From positions 4,318,501 through 4,382,500 of the forward strand of contig NZ_JACYGY010000001.1 of the NCBI RefSeq assembly GCF_015221875.1: DNA of 64,000 nucleotides, in the 5' to 3' direction. This document shows positions 60,967 to 64,000 of this stretch, in pieces. This DNA is from Dyadobacter subterraneus (lineage in GTDB: Bacteria > Bacteroidota > Bacteroidia > Cytophagales > Spirosomataceae). The notes beneath the pieces were generated by a model. It saw nothing but the letters and a program-made list of their open reading frames with translations. It ran no database searches and was not told where the DNA came from. Every line of letters starts with the position of its first letter. Position 1 is the stretch's first letter. The position numbers and the translations under genes were made by a program.

Positions 60967-62037
60967 ATGAAATCGAAAAGAATCATCACCATACTTATCA
61001 TTGCCCTGATACCGATCGCCATCATCATCAGATTAACGGTTAATAAAAATAAGCTGGAAGATGCCAAAAAGCCAGTCGACAGAAGCAATGTATCTATTAA
61101 AGTAACCGTAGATACTGTTTCATTAAAAACGGTGGACGGCTCGGTCACACAGCCTGCAACGCTGATCACAGACAACGTTGCGACCATCGCGGCTGAAACC
61201 GCCGGCAAAATAAGCAGCCTGAGCATTGAGCTGGGCAGCTCTGTTAGAAAAGGACAGGTAATCGGGCATATTGATGTGACCGAAAACCAACAAAAACTGC
61301 AAGCGGCGGAGCTTTCCATTACCAAGCTTACCTCTGATTACGAAAGAAGTAAAGTTTTGCTTGCCGGCAGCGCCACCAATGCAAACGCTGTAACAGATGC
61401 AAAATATGAGCTGGATGCCAAGAAACTGGAAGCCGCCCAACTCCGTACACAAATCAGCAGGGCCAATATCATCAGCCCATCAAGTGGTGTGATTACCGAT
61501 AGACAAAAAATTGCGGGCGAATATGTTACAACCGGTACCATAATAGCAACCGTTACCAACGTAAATACATTGAAAGCGAATGTAAGTGTTCCAGAGAGCC
61601 AGGTTTTCTACATTAAAACGGGTCAGAAAGCAATCATCACCAGTGACGCTTATCCCGCAGAACGTTTTACCGGGAGCGTAAATTACGTAAGTCCGAAAGG
61701 AGACGATAACCACAATTATGCGGTACAGCTTGCCATCACCAACACCGGTTCTGTGCAGTTAAAGGCCGGGTTATATGTCCATGTTGAATTTACATACCCG
61801 AAAGCAAAGCAATCGTTTCTGATGATTAACAAAAACGCGTTGACCGAAGGCGTTAAAAACCCGGTTGTCTTTGTCTATAAAAATGGTGTGGTTGAAAAAA
61901 GGAAACTGGTTACTGGCAGTGAACAAGGAGACTTCATCGAAGTAAAAACTGGTTTATCGGTGGGAGAATTAGTGGTCACCAACGGCCAGATCAACTTATC
62001 AGAAGGGAGCAAGGCCCAAATTATAAAAGTGAAATAA
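60967..62037 (+). CDS. RND efflux periplasmic adaptor (membrane fusion protein)
   Basis: A 356-residue HlyD/MFP-family adaptor. An N-terminal anchor helix (about 6-24, IITILIIALIPIAIIIRL), the lipoyl-like domain in two halves (ATIAAETAGKISSLSIELGSS, ANIISPSSGVITDRQKIAGEYV), an alpha-hairpin between them, the beta-barrel domain (ERFTGSVNYVSPKGDDNHNY) and a membrane-proximal tail (VEKRKLVTGSEQGDFIEVKTGL). It would bridge the pump and TolC. No lipobox, so the protein is held by its helix. Confidence 0.92.
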   Translation: MKSKRIITILIIALIPIAIIIRLTVNKNKLEDAKKPVDRSNVSIKVTVDTVSLKTVDGSVTQPATLITDNVATIAAETAGKISSLSIELGSSVRKGQVIGHIDVTENQQKLQAAELSITKLTSDYERSKVLLAGSATNANAVTDAKYELDAKKLEAAQLRTQISRANIISPSSGVITDRQKIAGEYVTTGTIIATVTNVNTLKANVSVPESQVFYIKTGQKAIITSDAYPAERFTGSVNYVSPKGDDNHNYAVQLAITNTGSVQLKAGLYVHVEFTYPKAKQSFLMINKNALTEGVKNPVVFVYKNGVVEKRKLVTGSEQGDFIEVKTGLSVGELVVTNGQINLSEGSKAQIIKVK

Positions 62038-62080
62038 CCGGGGGGGCCGGTTGTTACTACATACCCTAAAAAATTCCAAA

Positions 62081-64000
62081 ATGAGTATCACAGAATTAAG
62101 TATAAAACGTCCGTTGTTAATAACGGTGATATTTGTAACGCTCATCCTGTTTGGCTTGATCAGCTACAATTCGCTTAGTTTGAATCTGCTTCCAAAATTT
62201 ACAACCAACATGGTTTCGGTTAATACCACCTACACTGGCGCATCGCCCGAAGAGGTGCTTACCAGCGTTACCAAACCATTGGAAGACGCGTTGTCTTCTG
62301 TTGAAGGCGTGGACGCCATCAGCTCCAGCTCGCAGGAAGGTTCATCCTCCATTTCCCTGGAATTAACCAACAGTGTCAGCACCAGTGACGCGCAGCTCGA
62401 CGCGGAAAGAAAAATAAACCAGCTATTGTCCTCGCTGCCACAGGGTGTTGACGATCCGGTGGTAAGCCGGATGAGTTCAGACGATGAAGCGATATTGAAA
62501 TTGAGCATCAGTTCGGACATGAGCGACACGGAGCTGTATGATTTTATCGATAATGAAATAAAGCCACTACTCACCAATGTCCCCGGCGTTTCAGATGTAA
62601 GCGTGATCGGCGGAACCAAAAGGCAGATCAACGTGGAGATAGACAATGATAAACTAAAAGCATACAACCTTTCACTGCTTGAGGTTAACTCGGTTGTAAG
62701 TTCCAGCGGTGCTACTTTTCCGTCCGGCAAAATTGAAAGCAGAAACAACCGCTATTCACTCGATCTGAATGCGAAGGTTCAAACCGTTGAGCAGTTAAGA
62801 AATGTGGTTGTACGGCAAAACACGGACGGAAGCCGGGTTTTATTAAAAGATGTGGCCTCCATAACCGATGGAAAAGAAACTGCTACGCAATTGAACCGCC
62901 TGAACAGTGAGCCTGCTATCGGTATCGAAATAAAAAAACAGTCGGATGCCAATACGGTGCAGGTAAGCAAGCTGGCCAAACAACGTTTGGAAGAACTTAA
63001 AATAAGTTATGCAGCCGATAATTTCGATTATCATATTGCTTCCGACCAGTCCATATACACACAGGCTTCGGCAGACGCGGTGGTTCATGATCTGGTACTT
63101 GCCATTGTCATCGTCTCATTTGTCATGCTGTTCTTTCTGCACAGCGTCCGCAGTTCAACATTCGTATTGGTGGCCCTTCCTTCCGCGATGATACCCTCTT
63201 TTATTCTGATGTGGGTATTTGGGTTTTCACTGAATATGATGACGCTTATGGCACTTTCGTTGGTCGTAGGTGTTTTGGTAGATGACAGCATCGTGATTTT
63301 GGAAAATATTTTCCGTCACATGGAAATGGGAAAAGATAAACGCACCGCTGCCCTGGACGGACGTAACGAAATAGGCTTTACTGCAGTGGCCATTACGCTC
63401 GTTGACGTGGTGGTGTTCTTACCGCTTGGATTTGTGGGTGGTATGATTGGTAATATTGTGAAAGAATACGCCCTGGTAGTGGTATTTTCTACACTGATGA
63501 GCTTGTTTGTAGCTTTCACTTTAACACCTCTTTTGGCATCCCGTTTGGCAAAGCTTCCACATTTGAGCAAAACGTCTTTGTGGGGTAAAACCAATATCTG
63601 GTTTGAATCGCTGATTGACGATTTCCGTGCGTTTTATTCAAGGATCCTGATATGGTCATTAAGCCATAAAAGGTATGTGATCATTGCGATTTCCTTTTTG
63701 ATTACCAGCTCTATCGCACTGATCCCTGCCGGTTTTGTTGGTACAGAGTTTATACCACAATCTGACCGTGGTGAGCTCAATATCCAGATCGATCTGGCGG
63801 GCAACACGCCGTTAAAAGAAACAAATGCGAAAGTTGCCCAGATAGAAGGTATTATACTCAAACACCCAGAAGTTGTCAATGTATTTTCAAAAGTGGGTAC
63901 GCAAAGCGGCGCCTCGATGGGATCCAACGCTTCATCAAACAGCAACCTTGCAGAAATTTCTATCCAGCTTACCGACGTAAACGAACGGGCCATAAGCACT
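62081..64000 (+). CDS. RND-family efflux permease (3'-partial, HAE1-type)
   Basis: The first 640 residues of an RND inner-membrane pump that continues past the window. The start MSITELSIKRPLLITVIFV is typical. A periplasmic porter half runs to about residue 330 (FTTNMVSVNTTYTGASPEEV, VPGVSDVSVIGGTKRQI). TM4 carries the proton-relay pair in GVLVDDSIVILENIFRHM, followed by TM5-6 (LVDVVVFLPLGFVGGMIGN). A second periplasmic half begins at about 570 (AGFVGTEFIPQSDRGELNIQ). Full length should be about 1030 residues. Last visible gene of the efflux operon. Confidence 0.93.
   Translation, partial: MSITELSIKRPLLITVIFVTLILFGLISYNSLSLNLLPKFTTNMVSVNTTYTGASPEEVLTSVTKPLEDALSSVEGVDAISSSSQEGSSSISLELTNSVSTSDAQLDAERKINQLLSSLPQGVDDPVVSRMSSDDEAILKLSISSDMSDTELYDFIDNEIKPLLTNVPGVSDVSVIGGTKRQINVEIDNDKLKAYNLSLLEVNSVVSSSGATFPSGKIESRNNRYSLDLNAKVQTVEQLRNVVVRQNTDGSRVLLKDVASITDGKETATQLNRLNSEPAIGIEIKKQSDANTVQVSKLAKQRLEELKISYAADNFDYHIASDQSIYTQASADAVVHDLVLAIVIVSFVMLFFLHSVRSSTFVLVALPSAMIPSFILMWVFGFSLNMMTLMALSLVVGVLVDDSIVILENIFRHMEMGKDKRTAALDGRNEIGFTAVAITLVDVVVFLPLGFVGGMIGNIVKEYALVVVFSTLMSLFVAFTLTPLLASRLAKLPHLSKTSLWGKTNIWFESLIDDFRAFYSRILIWSLSHKRYVIIAISFLITSSIALIPAGFVGTEFIPQSDRGELNIQIDLAGNTPLKETNAKVAQIEGIILKHPEVVNVFSKVGTQSGASMGSNASSNSNLAEISIQLTDVNERAIST

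Noticed and set aside
62230..62748. Long minus-strand frame inside the RND pump
   Set aside because: Ser/Leu-rich antisense shadow of a well-supported gene.

Overview
The window is a piece of a Bacteroidota chromosome, most likely from the Cytophagales/Sphingobacteriales side (Dyadobacter- or Pedobacter-like); the genus cannot be fixed from sequence alone. The evidence is TonB-dependent receptors with carboxypeptidase-regulatory-like N-termini, a DUF4249 lipoprotein, a GH106-type glycosidase, three LytS-type kinase/LytTR regulator pairs, AraC regulators with membrane domains, and several promoters of the Bacteroidota form (TTTG, about 19 bases, TAnnTTTG). I saw no rRNA, tRNA or CRISPR array.

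Layout. 1-1157: an IS3-family element cut by the left edge, with its A6G slippage site and a damaged transposase C-terminus. 1.6-33.5 kb: an accessory stretch dominated by short-chain dehydrogenases (seven classical SDRs plus an NmrA-like and a saccharopine-dehydrogenase-like protein), each near a small-molecule-responsive regulator (two HxlR, four AraC, two TetR, one Crp/Fnr). Also present are an FMN azoreductase, two NTF2/SnoaL-fold proteins, a GyrI-like protein, an F420-type NAD(P)-binding protein, a large GH106 glycosidase, a DUF4142 lipoprotein, a DUF429 protein and two stand-alone receiver domains. The simplest reading, which is inference, is a set of quinone/aldehyde/electrophile detoxification modules, each with its own sensor. 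33.5-34.7 kb holds decayed coding sequence.

34.7-50.4 kb: signalling and cell-surface genes. These are a TonB-dependent barrel, a secreted HExxH metallopeptidase-like protein, two LytS/LytTR pairs, a BLUF blue-light photoreceptor, an exported RidA-like lipoprotein lacking the catalytic Arg, two class C beta-lactamase-like serine hydrolases, an ECF sigma factor with a small membrane partner, and a subclass B1 metallo-beta-lactamase whose first zinc ligand His is replaced by Asp. 50.4-51.5 kb is debris: an IS3 OrfA stub abutting a TetR gene broken by two frameshifts.

52.0-58.6 kb reads as one operon: a hydrolase-like domain fused to an outer-membrane barrel, a TonB receptor, a DUF4249 lipoprotein, then a LytS kinase and LytTR regulator. 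59.6 kb to the right edge is a tripartite RND efflux operon (TolC-type protein, adaptor, pump), with the pump running off the window.

Several genes carry single-base frameshifts at short homopolymers (IS3 OrfB, the lipoprotein at 7948, the secreted protein at 22311, the TetR at 51479). They are either real decay in an accessory region or assembly errors, and reads should settle which. The most interesting items are the hydrolase-barrel fusion with a degenerate nucleophile elbow, the H116D metallo-beta-lactamase, the TetR operator repeated before three consecutive genes, and the exported RidA-like protein.
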